Below, one piece after another: positions 27,790-36,708 of a stretch of DNA of 64,000 nucleotides. Every line of letters starts with the position of its first letter. Positions within the stretch are counted from its first letter, which is position 1. A model generated the notes under the pieces. The model was not told where the DNA came from. It searched no databases and saw only the letters and a list, made by a program, of their open reading frames with translations. The DNA is from Bacteroidales bacterium (GTDB lineage: Bacteria > Bacteroidota > Bacteroidia > Bacteroidales > GCA-2748055), in assembly GCA_016936975.1 (NCBI GenBank), contig JAFGWU010000095.1:1-64000 (forward strand), given 5' to 3'. A program made the position numbers and the translations under genes.

Positions 27790-28578
27790 TTAAGAATTCA
27801 TTCCGGTTGCTGACCCTCCTGCATTCTGAATCAATTTTGCCAGTTCAACAAATTGTCCGACAGAGAGCTGTTCGGGGCGCAGGGATAACAACCCGCTATC
27901 GGGAACCAAATTTAATAATTTTGGCTTTAATGAGTTACGAATTGTCTTGCGACGTTGATTAAAACTTGTTTTTACGATTTCGAAAAACAGCCTTTCATCA
28001 CAATCCAGCTGAAACACCTGGTTTCTCTTTAGCCTGATAACTCCCGAATGAACTTTTGGAGGCGGGAAAAATGATCCGGGCCTGACAGAAAACAGGTACT
28101 CGATATCAAAATATGCCTGCAGAAGCACTGAGAGGATCCCATAATCGCGGCTGCCGGGAGGTGATGCCAGCCTTGCAGCAACCTCTTTTTGGAGCATGCA
28201 AACCACCCTGTTCACCCACTGACGGTGTTCCAGTATCCTGAAGAAGATCTGACTTGATATGTTATAGGGAAAATTTCCTATGATCCCGAAAGGTTCTTCG
28301 GAAATGGCATGCCAGTCGATCTTAAGGACATCCCCTTCTATCAGGTTGGCCGACAGGGCAGGATAATGGCCGGTAAGGTACGCGACCAATTCGGGATCAA
28401 TTTCCACAGGAACCAGGTGAATCTCCTTTTTGAGGAGGGACCTGGTCAGGATACCTTTTCCGGGACCGATCTCCATAATGACCTCTCCCGTCTGCGGATC
28501 CATCGCATCCACAATTTTTTCGGCGATTGCCGGTTCGGTAAGAAAATGTTGTCCGAACTTTTTCTTGGGATGGACCAT
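27790..28578 (-). CDS. rsmA: 16S rRNA dimethyladenosine transferase RsmA (KsgA)
   Basis: The ORF begins at 28602, but MVHPKKKFGQHFLTEPAIAEKIV at 28578 matches the normal family start and gives 262 residues. The SAM site (EIGPGKGILTRSLL), the acidic EIDPELV and the catalytic GNFPYNISSQIF (N-F-P-Y version of NLPY) are all there. It dimethylates two adjacent adenosines near the 3' end of 16S rRNA late in small-subunit assembly. It is the first gene of a likely rsmA-mgtE pair and diverges from the thioesterase gene. Confidence 0.96.
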   Translation of the reverse strand: MVHPKKKFGQHFLTEPAIAEKIVDAMDPQTGEVIMEIGPGKGILTRSLLKKEIHLVPVEIDPELVAYLTGHYPALSANLIEGDVLKIDWHAISEEPFGIIGNFPYNISSQIFFRILEHRQWVNRVVCMLQKEVAARLASPPGSRDYGILSVLLQAYFDIEYLFSVRPGSFFPPPKVHSGVIRLKRNQVFQLDCDERLFFEIVKTSFNQRRKTIRNSLKPKLLNLVPDSGLLSLRPEQLSVGQFVELAKLIQNAGGSATGMNS

Positions 28579-28722
28579 AAGTTTCGAGAAATGACCACAC
28601 AAGATACGATTAAAAGTGATAATCTGCCGGCCGGGAAAGAATGTGAACCTGAAATAACTTTAAAAAACTCTTTTTTTACAGGATGATTTTGTCCAATTTT
28701 AGACAGCATTAACCTGACCGAT

Positions 28723-29205
28723 ATGAAAGCGATTCATAATCCCTTTGCCGGCATGGAGGGATATAATTGTTTCGGATGCAGTCCCGGAAACCCTTCCGGT
28801 TTGCGACTCCGCTTTTTTGAGGATGAGGATGAGATTGTCACCTTCTGGGAGCCGGAGGAGCAGTTCGAGGGATGGATGAACATCCTCCACGGCGGCATCC
28901 AGGCCACCCTGATCGATGAGATTGCCAGCTGGGTGGTGTTCGTGAAAACCAATACTGCGGGAGTCACTTTACGTTTGAACATTCGTTACAGGAAGCCGGT
29001 AAAAACAGGAGAGGGGACAATCAGTCTCAGGGCCGGCTTAAAAGGTGTAAAGAAGAATATCGCAGAGATCGGGGTGAAGCTGTTCGACAATTCCGGCCAG
29101 CTATGCTCGGAAGGTCTTGCAGAGTATTACCTTTTGCCTGAAGAGAAAGCCAGGGAAGCGCTGAAATTCCCGGGCAGGAATGCTTTCACGGGATCCGGGG
29201 ATTGA
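28723..29205 (+). CDS. PaaI-type hotdog-fold thioesterase
   Basis: 160 residues, a single hotdog domain. NCFGCSPGNPSGLRLRFF at the start and LHGGIQATLIDEIASWVVF in the centre are the signatures of the PaaI/4HBT group, whose members cleave acyl-CoA thioesters. The substrate is unknown. The stop TGA ends at 29205 and the next ORF runs directly on, so it is probably cotranscribed with the PatB-like gene. No other fatty-acid or phenylacetate genes are nearby to narrow the role. Confidence 0.85.
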   Translation: MKAIHNPFAGMEGYNCFGCSPGNPSGLRLRFFEDEDEIVTFWEPEEQFEGWMNILHGGIQATLIDEIASWVVFVKTNTAGVTLRLNIRYRKPVKTGEGTISLRAGLKGVKKNIAEIGVKLFDNSGQLCSEGLAEYYLLPEEKAREALKFPGRNAFTGSGD

Positions 29206-29238
29206 ATGATCTGCCGGACCGCACAGATGGGGACGATT

Positions 29239-30417
29239 ATGCAATACGATTTTGATAAAATAATTGACAGAAGGGGGACGGACAGTGTGAAGCATGATTT
29301 ACTGCATCCTGTCTTCGGTACGGAGAATGTGTTGCCGATGTGGGTTGCGGACATGGATTTCGAGGTGCCCGATTTTATCTGCTCCGCAATCCGAAAGCGG
29401 GCCGATCATCCCGTGTACGGCTACACCTTCCGGCCCAGACGGTTTTACGAGATTATAGCGGACTGGATGGGCAGAAGACACCAATGGGATGTCGATCCCG
29501 ACCGGATCAGCTTCAGTCCGGGTATCGTGCCGGCATTGAATCTTTCCGTTCTTGCCTTTACAAAGCCCGGGGACCGGATCGTGATTCAACCGCCTGTTTA
29601 TTTTCCTTTTTTTTCGGCAATCAGGGATCATGATCGGGAACTGGTCACCAATAACCTGGTTAACTCCGGCGGGACCTATTCCATGAACCTTAACCACCTT
29701 GAAGATCTGTTCAGGGAAGGGGCCAGGATGATGCTGTTCTGCCACCCCCACAATCCTGTCGGAAAAGTTTGGCAAAGGCATGAGTTGGAGAAGCTCGCGG
29801 AATTGTGCATTCGGTATGATGTCCTGGTCATCAGCGACGAGATCCATTCGGACCTCCTGCTTTTCGGTAACAGCCATATACCCTTTGCTTCCCTGGATGA
29901 AGCAATTGCCGCGAGGACCATAACCTGCATCGCTCCCAGTAAGACATTTAACCTGGCAGGACTGCACTCCTCTGCCCTGATCATTCCCGAACCTTCCCTG
30001 AAGGTTCGGTATGAACAGATGCTCGACAGGATGCACATCGGGGGAGGAAATCTCTTTGGCATGGTTGCCATGGAAGCTGCCTACACCTTCGGGGAGGAGT
30101 GGCTGACACAGCTCATCCACTATCTCGAAAAGAACGCCCTTTACCTGGTTGACATTCTTGGAAAAGAACTCCCGGACCTGATTGTCTCACCGATTGAAGC
30201 GACCTATCTTGCCTGGCTGGACCTTTCCTTCCTGAATATGGATGATGAAGGACTGAAAAAATTTATCATTGAAAAGGCGAGGCTGGGACTGAACGATGGT
30301 CCCATGTTCGGGCCCGGAGGCGAAGGACACCAGAGGATTAATATTGCAGTGCCCCGGAAGATTCTGGAAGAAGCTGCCAGCCGCCTTGTCAGGGCAGTCA
30401 AAGATTCGTATATTTAG
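29239..30417 (+). CDS. PatB/MalY-type C-S lyase (PLP-dependent cystathionine beta-lyase family)
   Basis: The ORF opens at 29206, but MQYDFDKIIDRRGTDSVKHD at 29239 matches family starts and gives 392 residues. Fold type I aminotransferase features are visible: LPMWVADMDFEVP, FCHPHNPVGKVW, SDEIHSDLLLFG and the PLP Lys in APSKTFNLAG. These enzymes cleave cystathionine or cysteine conjugates to pyruvate, ammonia and a thiol; E. coli MalY also acts as a regulator. The gene follows the thioesterase with 33 bases of spacer if this start is right. Confidence 0.9.
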   Translation: MQYDFDKIIDRRGTDSVKHDLLHPVFGTENVLPMWVADMDFEVPDFICSAIRKRADHPVYGYTFRPRRFYEIIADWMGRRHQWDVDPDRISFSPGIVPALNLSVLAFTKPGDRIVIQPPVYFPFFSAIRDHDRELVTNNLVNSGGTYSMNLNHLEDLFREGARMMLFCHPHNPVGKVWQRHELEKLAELCIRYDVLVISDEIHSDLLLFGNSHIPFASLDEAIAARTITCIAPSKTFNLAGLHSSALIIPEPSLKVRYEQMLDRMHIGGGNLFGMVAMEAAYTFGEEWLTQLIHYLEKNALYLVDILGKELPDLIVSPIEATYLAWLDLSFLNMDDEGLKKFIIEKARLGLNDGPMFGPGGEGHQRINIAVPRKILEEAASRLVRAVKDSYI

Positions 30418-30435
30418 CCGGAAAATCCCGGGATC

Positions 30436-31422
30436 ATGAAACAGAAACCTTTTCCTGCAGTGAAAAACGGTTTGCCCTATGCCATCCTGTTCCTGATTTT
30501 CCTGGTCATATTCCTGGATGAGTTCAGAACGGGACATGGGTTCATTATCTACCTGTCTGCTGCAGGGATGTTAACTTCACTGGTGGCGGCCGTGCTTTCG
30601 ATGGTCCGGTTTGAACGTTCCCGCAAATCCATTCTTAACCTGATCAAAGTGATGAACAGGGGGTATCTTCCTGCTCCCGACTCTCTTGAGATTCCCTTCA
30701 CCGGCGGCGAACTTGAAAAGGAGATGAAAAAATTTATCAGGAGCCAGCAGGAGCTTATTGATTATGCCAGGGCACTGGATAAGGGAAATTTTTCAGGGGA
30801 GCTTCAACCACTGGGAGATGATGATCAACTGCGTCGCTCCTTCATTTCCCTGGGCCGCAGGCTGGAGCAGAGCCGGATCGACAGGAATAAAAGGGAGGAG
30901 CAGGATGAGCAACGTGCCTGGATAGCCGGCGGTCAGGCACATTTTGGAAGCCTTCTGAGGGAGACAGAGGATAGTTATGAGAAGATGGCGGTTTCGTTAA
31001 TACGGGAGCTGGTGGATTATACGGTTGCCAGTGTCGGGGGATTGTTCCTGGTCGTACAGGATGAGAAAAACAGTGAAAAGATGCTTGATCTGATTGGAAG
31101 TTATGCTTTCGACCGGCAGAAGTTCATCAACAGGCAATTCCGGTTCGGAGAAGGACTGGTTGGCCGTGCCGCACTGGAAAAGGAACCCGTTTATATCACC
31201 GATGTTCCTGAGGATTATATCAAGATCCGCTCCGGATTGGGGGAACATAAACCGGCTTCCATCCTCATCCTCCCGATTATCCTCGACCAGGAGGTACTGG
31301 CCGTCCTGGAACTGGCATCCTTTGAACCATTCCCCGATTACCAGGTGGACTTTATCCGGTCGCTGAACGGACCCCTGGCCATCACCCTTTCCCGCATGCA
31401 GATCAATATCAGAAAAGAGTAG
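30436..31422 (+). CDS. Membrane-anchored GAF-domain protein
   Basis: 328 residues. Two N-terminal membrane helices (about 12-28, 34-56), a HAMP/coiled-coil-like region (about 60-160; DYARALDKGNFSGELQPLGDDDQL) and a GAF domain (about 180-325; RFGEGLVGRAALEKEPVYITDVPEDY, SILILPIILDQEVLAVLELAS). GAF domains bind small ligands or cofactors. There is no kinase, cyclase or other output domain, although many Bacteroidota relatives continue into one, so this may be a sensing adaptor. It lies 18 bases after the C-S lyase gene. The hsp20 operator palindromes begin directly after its stop. Confidence 0.8.
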   Translation: MKQKPFPAVKNGLPYAILFLIFLVIFLDEFRTGHGFIIYLSAAGMLTSLVAAVLSMVRFERSRKSILNLIKVMNRGYLPAPDSLEIPFTGGELEKEMKKFIRSQQELIDYARALDKGNFSGELQPLGDDDQLRRSFISLGRRLEQSRIDRNKREEQDEQRAWIAGGQAHFGSLLRETEDSYEKMAVSLIRELVDYTVASVGGLFLVVQDEKNSEKMLDLIGSYAFDRQKFINRQFRFGEGLVGRAALEKEPVYITDVPEDYIKIRSGLGEHKPASILILPIILDQEVLAVLELASFEPFPDYQVDFIRSLNGPLAITLSRMQINIRKE

Positions 31423-31470
31423 CTGTCATATTGACATCCTTTCCTTAAGATAATCTGTCATAATGACATC
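31423..31470 (+). promoter_or_regulatory. Twin palindromic operator upstream of hsp20
   Basis: CTGTCATATTGACATC (31423-31438) and CTGTCATAATGACATC (31455-31470) differ at one base and are spaced 32 bp start to start, about three helical turns, so a dimeric repressor or activator could bind both on one face. Each core TGTCA-N3-TGACA is an inverted repeat. They sit about 75-120 bases before the hsp20 start. The regulator is unknown to me. Confidence 0.7.
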
Positions 31471-31530
31471 AAATGGCAGGTGGTACACGGTTTGTTATCC
31501 TATGGCCGGAAACAAACATTAACTAAAATA

Positions 31531-31536
31531 AGGAGG
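31531..31536 (+). promoter_or_regulatory. Strong Shine-Dalgarno site of hsp20
   Basis: AGGAGG (in TAAGGAGGATAG), 8 bases before the ATG at 31545. Most starts in this window lack so complete a site, as is usual for Bacteroidota, so this one suggests high translation on demand. Confidence 0.7.
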
Positions 31537-31544
31537 ATAGAACC

Positions 31545-31973
31545 ATGTTAGCAAGAATCAATAAGTCGTACGTTCCCGCTTACTGGGATGATTTTTTCAA
31601 TGATGATTTCCTGAGTGGATTCAGGACCAAAAATTACAGCCGTTCCCTGCCGTCGGTCAATATTATTGAAGAGGATGGTGAGTACCGTATAGAACTGGCA
31701 GCTCCGGGATTATCCAGGAAAGATATCAAGGTGGAACTGGATAATGATGTTCTGAAGATCTCCTATGACCATAAGGAGAACAAGGAGGAGAAAAAGAATA
31801 ATTACCTGAAACGCGAATTCTGCCATTCATCTTTCGAGCGCAGTTTTCAGTTGCCCGATCTGATCGACAGTGATAATATCAAAGCCAGTCAGGCCAATGG
31901 TATTCTGAGCATATCCCTTCCCAAGAAGAAAGAGGTGGTTACCAAAGTTCAGAAAAGTATTCAGATCTCTTAA
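31545..31973 (+). CDS. Small heat-shock protein, Hsp20/alpha-crystallin family
   Basis: 142 residues. The alpha-crystallin domain covers about residues 35-130 (VNIIEEDGEYRIELAAPGLSRKDIKVELDNDVLKIS), with the conserved ANGILSISLPKKKE near its end and a short C-terminal tail. It is an ATP-independent holdase that binds unfolding proteins as an oligomer. It is monocistronic: twin palindromes and a strong ribosome site precede it and a hairpin terminator follows. Confidence 0.95.
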   Translation: MLARINKSYVPAYWDDFFNDDFLSGFRTKNYSRSLPSVNIIEEDGEYRIELAAPGLSRKDIKVELDNDVLKISYDHKENKEEKKNNYLKREFCHSSFERSFQLPDLIDSDNIKASQANGILSISLPKKKEVVTKVQKSIQIS

Positions 31974-31988
31974 TTTTCAGGAGGCGGT

Positions 31989-32948
31989 TTAAGAGGGGAT
32001 TGATTCAGAGGCCCGGGATGGTATTCCGGGCCTTTTTTTTATGTTAAATTGCATCTTTCCCATGGTCATGACGATGACTCCGAGAATGGTAATGATACCT
32101 CCGGTTATCTGAAGGGAGGTTGGAAGAATGGAAAGGTACATCATGGAGCCGATCAATACAAACAGGCTCCGGGTTGACTGAATGATCATGGTTCTGGAGG
32201 CTTCGATGTATTTCAGGGCCGAATACTGGGCCATTGCGGTCAGGAACGGTCCGAGCAGAGAGCCTGCTGCCATGTTGAACAGGGCGCGGCCCGGAACCGC
32301 AAGGCTCTCACTTCTGAGAATGATGGCAATCGTTGCCGCGGTAAAGATAAAAATGATCCGGTTGAGTGTCAGGATGCCCGGATGAATATCCTTAATCCTG
32401 CTTTTAGCCGTGATGATGCTGATGGAGGAGAAGACGGATGAGAGCAGGATCCATCCCGAACCGTGTCCGAAAAAATCCTTCAGGGAGGTGTCACGGGTAT
32501 AGGTTATCAGGATGACCCCTCCGATGGTGAGAATGATCCCGACGGCCTCGATGAGGTTAAACCGCTCTCCCAGGAACCGGATGCCAAGCAGCGTTACAAA
32601 AATGGGCGTGAGGTTTGAAAGAAAGGAGATAATGGTGGGATTTTCCGCAAGCTTTATGGCCAGGAAAAGCAGGGAAGCGGCCGAAAGCTCCAGGATCCCT
32701 ATGATCACAAGGCTTATATTCGATTTCCTGCTCAGCCTGGGAATTTTTTTTATCATCCCGGTGATGATCAGAAAGGGTAAGGTCCATAAAAGGGCAAAGG
32801 CAAACCAGTAGAACTGGAACTGGAAGTAATTCACTTCCAGAAGAGCTGCCTTTGAAAAGACATAAACATTGGCCATGCCCAGGGTGGCCAGGAACGCCAG
32901 GATAATGCCCTTAATGGTGGGGTGGAGGTTAAGCAGAAATTGTTTCAT
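31989..32948 (-). CDS. EamA/DMT-family transporter
   Basis: 319 residues with ten predicted membrane segments in two EamA halves (about 12-140 and 165-300; SNLTPIFVTLLGIRFLGERFNLIEAVGIILTIGGVILI). DMT-family members export or import metabolites such as amino acids and nucleosides; no substrate can be assigned. It is 57 bases downstream of pgi on the same strand. Unusually, its last ~16 codons (KKRPGIPSRASESIPS) are read across the hairpin that terminates hsp20 from the other side, so the C-terminal tail is probably not conserved. Confidence 0.88.
   Translation of the reverse strand: MKQFLLNLHPTIKGIILAFLATLGMANVYVFSKAALLEVNYFQFQFYWFAFALLWTLPFLIITGMIKKIPRLSRKSNISLVIIGILELSAASLLFLAIKLAENPTIISFLSNLTPIFVTLLGIRFLGERFNLIEAVGIILTIGGVILITYTRDTSLKDFFGHGSGWILLSSVFSSISIITAKSRIKDIHPGILTLNRIIFIFTAATIAIILRSESLAVPGRALFNMAAGSLLGPFLTAMAQYSALKYIEASRTMIIQSTRSLFVLIGSMMYLSILPTSLQITGGIITILGVIVMTMGKMQFNIKKRPGIPSRASESIPS
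32009..32040 (+). terminator. Rho-independent terminator of hsp20, inside the end of the EamA gene
   Basis: AGGCCCGG, loop GATGGTATT, CCGGGCCT, then a run of eight T. A textbook plus-strand terminator 35 bases after the hsp20 stop; it lies inside the last codons of the converging EamA gene. Confidence 0.85.
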
Positions 32949-33005
32949 ATGTAAAACCCGGACCTGAGATACATGGCTTTAAAACACAGAAACGAAGAAA
33001 TTGTT

Positions 33006-34346
33006 TTACAACTTCTTTTTTATTCGTTTGGTATCTTCCTCGAACCCTGGTTTTTCAAGCAGGGCGAACATGTTTTTCTTGTAGGCTTCTACGCCAGGCT
33101 GATCAAATGGATTGATGCCCAGAAGGTATCCGCTGATCCCGCATGCGTTCTCGAAAAAATAGATCAGCTGGCCCAGGAAATGTGCATTCAGTTCGGGGAT
33201 CCCGATGCGGATGTTGGGGACCCCTCCGTCGATATGGGCTATGGCTGTTCCGAGTTCCGCCATTTTGTTCACATGATCCATGTGCTTGCCGGCAAGATAA
33301 TTGAGCCTGTCGAGGTTTTTCCGGTCATGGGGAATGGTCACATCATGCTGTTGCCTATCCACGCTGATGACGGTTTCAAACAGGATACGCTCCCCTTCCT
33401 GGATATATTGCCCCATGGAGTGGAGATCGGTTGAATTATCCACTGCTGCCGGGAAAAGACCTCTCCCTTCCTTACCTTCGCTTTCACCGTAGAGCTGTTT
33501 CCACCATTCCGAGAAGAAATGAAGTTTGTTATGATAATTGACCAGGATTTCGATTTTCTTACCCGAGCGGTAGAGTGCATTTCTTATGACAGCGTACAGG
33601 GCTGCCGGATTTTTCATCATATCAATGCCGGGACTGCACATCCGGGCCATAACCCGGGCTCCCTTTACCAGCTGGTGTATATCGATGCCGCAAACGGCCA
33701 GGGGAACCAGTCCCACCGGGGTCAGAACGGAATATCTGCCCCCGACATTATCGGGGATCGCATAGGTCCTGTAACCCTCCTCAAAGGCCAACTGTCTGAG
33801 AGCACCTTTACTGCTGTCGGTTATAGCGATGATCCTTTCTGCAGCTTCCTGAAGGCCGACCTTCCCGACCAGATGGTCCTTGAGGATCCGGAAGGCCAGC
33901 GCCGGTTCTGTGGTGGTCCCCGATTTGGAGATCACTACGATGGAGTAGCTGTGGGTATCCAGGATGTCCAGTAGTTCATGCATATAGTCTTCCCCGATGT
34001 TGTGCCCGGCAAAGAGCATGAGCGGGGGCCCGCTTTTAAAAAGGTTTGAGAAATTATGCGTCAGGGCATCGTTCACAGCCTTTGCCCCGAGGTAGGAGCC
34101 GCCGATACCTACCACCACAAGGATTTCAGATTTCTTTCGCAGTTCGTCAGCATCCCTTTCGATCTCCGTTAGCTGTTCATCGGTAATTTCAGATGGAAGA
34201 TGAAGCCATCCCAGGAAATCATTTCCGGCACCCGTGCCATCGTACAGGGTTTTCTGGGCGATTTTGAATTCAGTTTCCATTTTGAGGAGATCCCTTTCCG
34301 GTATGAAAGGCAGAACCCTCCTGATGTCGAGACTTAAGTGGTCCAT
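33006..34346 (-). CDS. pgi: Glucose-6-phosphate isomerase
   Basis: The ORF track opens at 34424, but the first 26 codons run through a hairpin and do not look like protein. The ATG at 34346 ([14 protein letters not shown]) gives 446 residues, the size of the short bacterial Pgi type. Sugar-isomerase motifs: [33 protein letters not shown], the active-site [11 protein letters not shown] and [16 protein letters not shown]. It interconverts glucose-6-phosphate and fructose-6-phosphate in glycolysis and gluconeogenesis. EamA follows at 57 bases. Confidence 0.95.
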   Translation of the reverse strand: MDHLSLDIRRVLPFIPERDLLKMETEFKIAQKTLYDGTGAGNDFLGWLHLPSEITDEQLTEIERDADELRKKSEILVVVGIGGSYLGAKAVNDALTHNFSNLFKSGPPLMLFAGHNIGEDYMHELLDILDTHSYSIVVISKSGTTTEPALAFRILKDHLVGKVGLQEAAERIIAITDSSKGALRQLAFEEGYRTYAIPDNVGGRYSVLTPVGLVPLAVCGIDIHQLVKGARVMARMCSPGIDMMKNPAALYAVIRNALYRSGKKIEILVNYHNKLHFFSEWWKQLYGESEGKEGRGLFPAAVDNSTDLHSMGQYIQEGERILFETVISVDRQQHDVTIPHDRKNLDRLNYLAGKHMDHVNKMAELGTAIAHIDGGVPNIRIGIPELNAHFLGQLIYFFENACGISGYLLGINPFDQPGVEAYKKNMFALLEKPGFEEDTKRIKKKL

Positions 34347-34394
34347 TTTTTCAATCTGTATATTGCTCCTTAAAATTAAGGATTTATTATGAAC

Positions 34395-34420
34395 CCGGTA
34401 CGCCAAACAGGGCGTGCCGG
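34395..34420. other. Hairpin in the pgi/KamA-like divergent region
   Basis: CCGGTACGCC, loop AAACAG, GGCGTGCCGG: ten pairs with one mismatch in DNA (a G-U pair in RNA on one strand). No T-run follows on either side, so it is unlikely to be an ordinary terminator. It would lie in the untranslated leader of pgi or upstream of the divergent radical SAM gene. Confidence 0.55.
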
Positions 34421-34470
34421 ACAATTAAATTTCATTCCTTAAGGATTTTTCATTATCTTATCCTGTAAAA

Positions 34471-36666
34471 ATGATGGTAATGAATGAAATAGAGAAACTC
34501 GACAAAATTGCAATCAATGTCCGGTCCCATAAACTGCTTAAAATACTGCTGAATGAGAATCCTGAACTTGAGGAGATTTTGCGGGGCTCGAAAAATGAAA
34601 CCGAGGTGGTTGTGGGGGTGCGGCACTGGATAGAGAAATCTTACAGGGAGCGGGAGGATGCGTTCCGGTATTACCATGCGGAGCATGCCGGCCGGGAACT
34701 GTTTGAGAAACTGGAATGGCGTGATTATGCGATCATCAGGATACTGGATTATATTGATCATGCCGGAAAGGAGTATCCCGATCTGAACCTGAGGGGGGAA
34801 ATTGCCGTGAGCAATCCGCTCCGGCTGTTATGGCTGGCTGTGAATAAGGGAACAGGGGGAGCCAGGCCCGATTTTTTCATTGATATGATCCAGCTGTTCC
34901 GCCAGCTGAGGGGTGAAACCAGCAGGCAGATTCCGGGCAGGGAGCTGGTCGAGGAGTGGATGGAACGGTATCCGTCAGGTCTCGATCCCCGGATCGTGCA
35001 GCTCAGGGCGGAGAATAAACTGCGGATCATCAGGATTCTTATCAACGGGATCGACAGCGGACAGATCAGCAGCAATAAATATTTTTTTGAGGAGAACGAA
35101 CCATTCCAGCAGAAGCTTGAGAAGGTTCAGCAGTGGTGGGAGGATCCGAAATTTCACCTGCACTTTGCCGTCCGGTCACCGGATTTGCTGAACGAGATGC
35201 TTGATTATTCGTTGGATCCCGAAACCATGAAGATTCTTAAGGAGGCCGAGAAAGCCGGGATCCCGTTCTTTGTGAACCCATACTATCTCTCCCTTCTGCA
35301 CGTCAGGGTTCCTTATTTTGCCATCGGCGCTGATCTGGCCATCCGATATTACATCATTTACAGCCGGCAACTGGTTGAGGAGTTCGGAAATATTGTGGCA
35401 TGGGAGAAAGAGGACAGGGTAGAACCGGGCAAGCCCAATGCCGCAGGGTGGATTCTTCCCTCTCATAATAACATTCACCGCCGCTATCCCGAAGTGGCCA
35501 TTCTCATTCCCGATTCCATGGGCCGGGCCTGCGGGGGACTCTGCTCTTCCTGTCAAAGGATGTATGATTTTCAGTCGGGAAGATTGAACTTTAACCTTGA
35601 CAAGTTATTACCGAACGAAAAATGGCCGGATAAGCTCAAGAGGCTGATGACCTATTTTGAGAACGATTCCCACCTGAGGGATATCCTGATTACCGGAGGG
35701 GATGCCTTCATGAGTTCAGACAGCACCATCCGGAATATTCTGGATGAGATCTATGAAATGGCGAAAAGAAAGCGCGAACGGAACAAAACGCTTCCCGCGG
35801 GCGAAAAGCTGTCTGAGATTGTGCGGGTGCGGTTCGGAACCCGTCTGCCCGTTTACCTGCCTCAGAGAATCAGCCTGAACCTGGCGGATATCCTCAGAGA
35901 CTTTAAAAACAGGGCTTCAGAAATAGGGATCCGCCAATTTGTGGTTCAAACCCATTTTATCTCTCCCATGGAGGTTACCCCCGAAGCAACTGCAGCTATC
36001 CAGAGACTGATTGATGCGGGTTGGATCATCACCAACCAGCTCGTCTTTACCGCAGCTGCCTCAAGAAGGGGGCACTCGGCCAAGCTCAGGAAGGTGCTGA
36101 ACGATATCGGCGTGCTCTGCTATTATACCTTCACCGTGAAGGGATATATGGAAAATAATTTCAGTTTTGCACCAAATGCCCGTGTGGTTCAGGAACAGCT
36201 TGAGGAGAAGGTCCTCGGGGAAGTCCCGGAATCGTATCATGAAACCCTCCGGACTTTTCCGGAGAAGGCCCATCTGATGGTCGAAAATATTGAGGCCCTC
36301 CGCCGGGAAACCGGACTGCCTTTCCTGTCTACCGACAGGAACGTGCTGAACCTTCCGGGGGTAGGAAAAAGCCTGACCTTCCGGGTAATTGGAATTACCC
36401 GGTACGGGAGAAGGATCCTGGAGTTTGATCATGACCAGACCCGCAGCCATAGCCCGATCATTCACAAAATGGGTAAGGTAATCGTGATCGAGTCCAAATC
36501 AATCCACGAGTATCTGAACCAGCTCGAGGAGATTGGCGAGGTGCGGGAGGATTACGAGGGATTGTTCGGGTATTCCCTGGGTCAGACCGAAAAAAGAATC
36601 CCGATTTATGAATATCCGGAATATGAGTATGAAATTAAAAATGAATTTACTAATCTTGAGGTCTGA
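34471..36666 (+). CDS. Long KamA-like radical SAM protein
   Basis: 731 residues, nearly twice the usual length of lysine 2,3-aminomutase (about 420). The cluster motif CGGLCSSC (C354, C358, C361) sits some 230 residues further in than normal, after a helical N-terminal region with no domain I recognise. DILITGGDAFMS is the SAM-binding strand and NLPGVGKSLTF (K633) resembles the PLP-Lys segment. A radical SAM/PLP aminomutase reaction is therefore likely; the substrate is unknown. The start could also be the ATG at 34480. Monocistronic or cotranscribed with the M28 peptidase gene 42 bases on. Confidence 0.8.
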   Translation: MMVMNEIEKLDKIAINVRSHKLLKILLNENPELEEILRGSKNETEVVVGVRHWIEKSYREREDAFRYYHAEHAGRELFEKLEWRDYAIIRILDYIDHAGKEYPDLNLRGEIAVSNPLRLLWLAVNKGTGGARPDFFIDMIQLFRQLRGETSRQIPGRELVEEWMERYPSGLDPRIVQLRAENKLRIIRILINGIDSGQISSNKYFFEENEPFQQKLEKVQQWWEDPKFHLHFAVRSPDLLNEMLDYSLDPETMKILKEAEKAGIPFFVNPYYLSLLHVRVPYFAIGADLAIRYYIIYSRQLVEEFGNIVAWEKEDRVEPGKPNAAGWILPSHNNIHRRYPEVAILIPDSMGRACGGLCSSCQRMYDFQSGRLNFNLDKLLPNEKWPDKLKRLMTYFENDSHLRDILITGGDAFMSSDSTIRNILDEIYEMAKRKRERNKTLPAGEKLSEIVRVRFGTRLPVYLPQRISLNLADILRDFKNRASEIGIRQFVVQTHFISPMEVTPEATAAIQRLIDAGWIITNQLVFTAAASRRGHSAKLRKVLNDIGVLCYYTFTVKGYMENNFSFAPNARVVQEQLEEKVLGEVPESYHETLRTFPEKAHLMVENIEALRRETGLPFLSTDRNVLNLPGVGKSLTFRVIGITRYGRRILEFDHDQTRSHSPIIHKMGKVIVIESKSIHEYLNQLEEIGEVREDYEGLFGYSLGQTEKRIPIYEYPEYEYEIKNEFTNLEV

Positions 36667-36708
36667 TAAATAAACGGGGAGCAATACCCTTTTAATAGAT
36701 TTTCAAAT

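Noticed and set aside
30436-31422. GAF protein as a truncated sensor kinase
   Set aside because: The protein ends cleanly after a complete GAF domain; no kinase fragment is found in the bases downstream, so I cannot claim a truncation.
34347-34424. 26-codon N-terminal extension of Pgi
   Set aside because: It reads through a hairpin and does not match the family start; the ATG at 34346 does.
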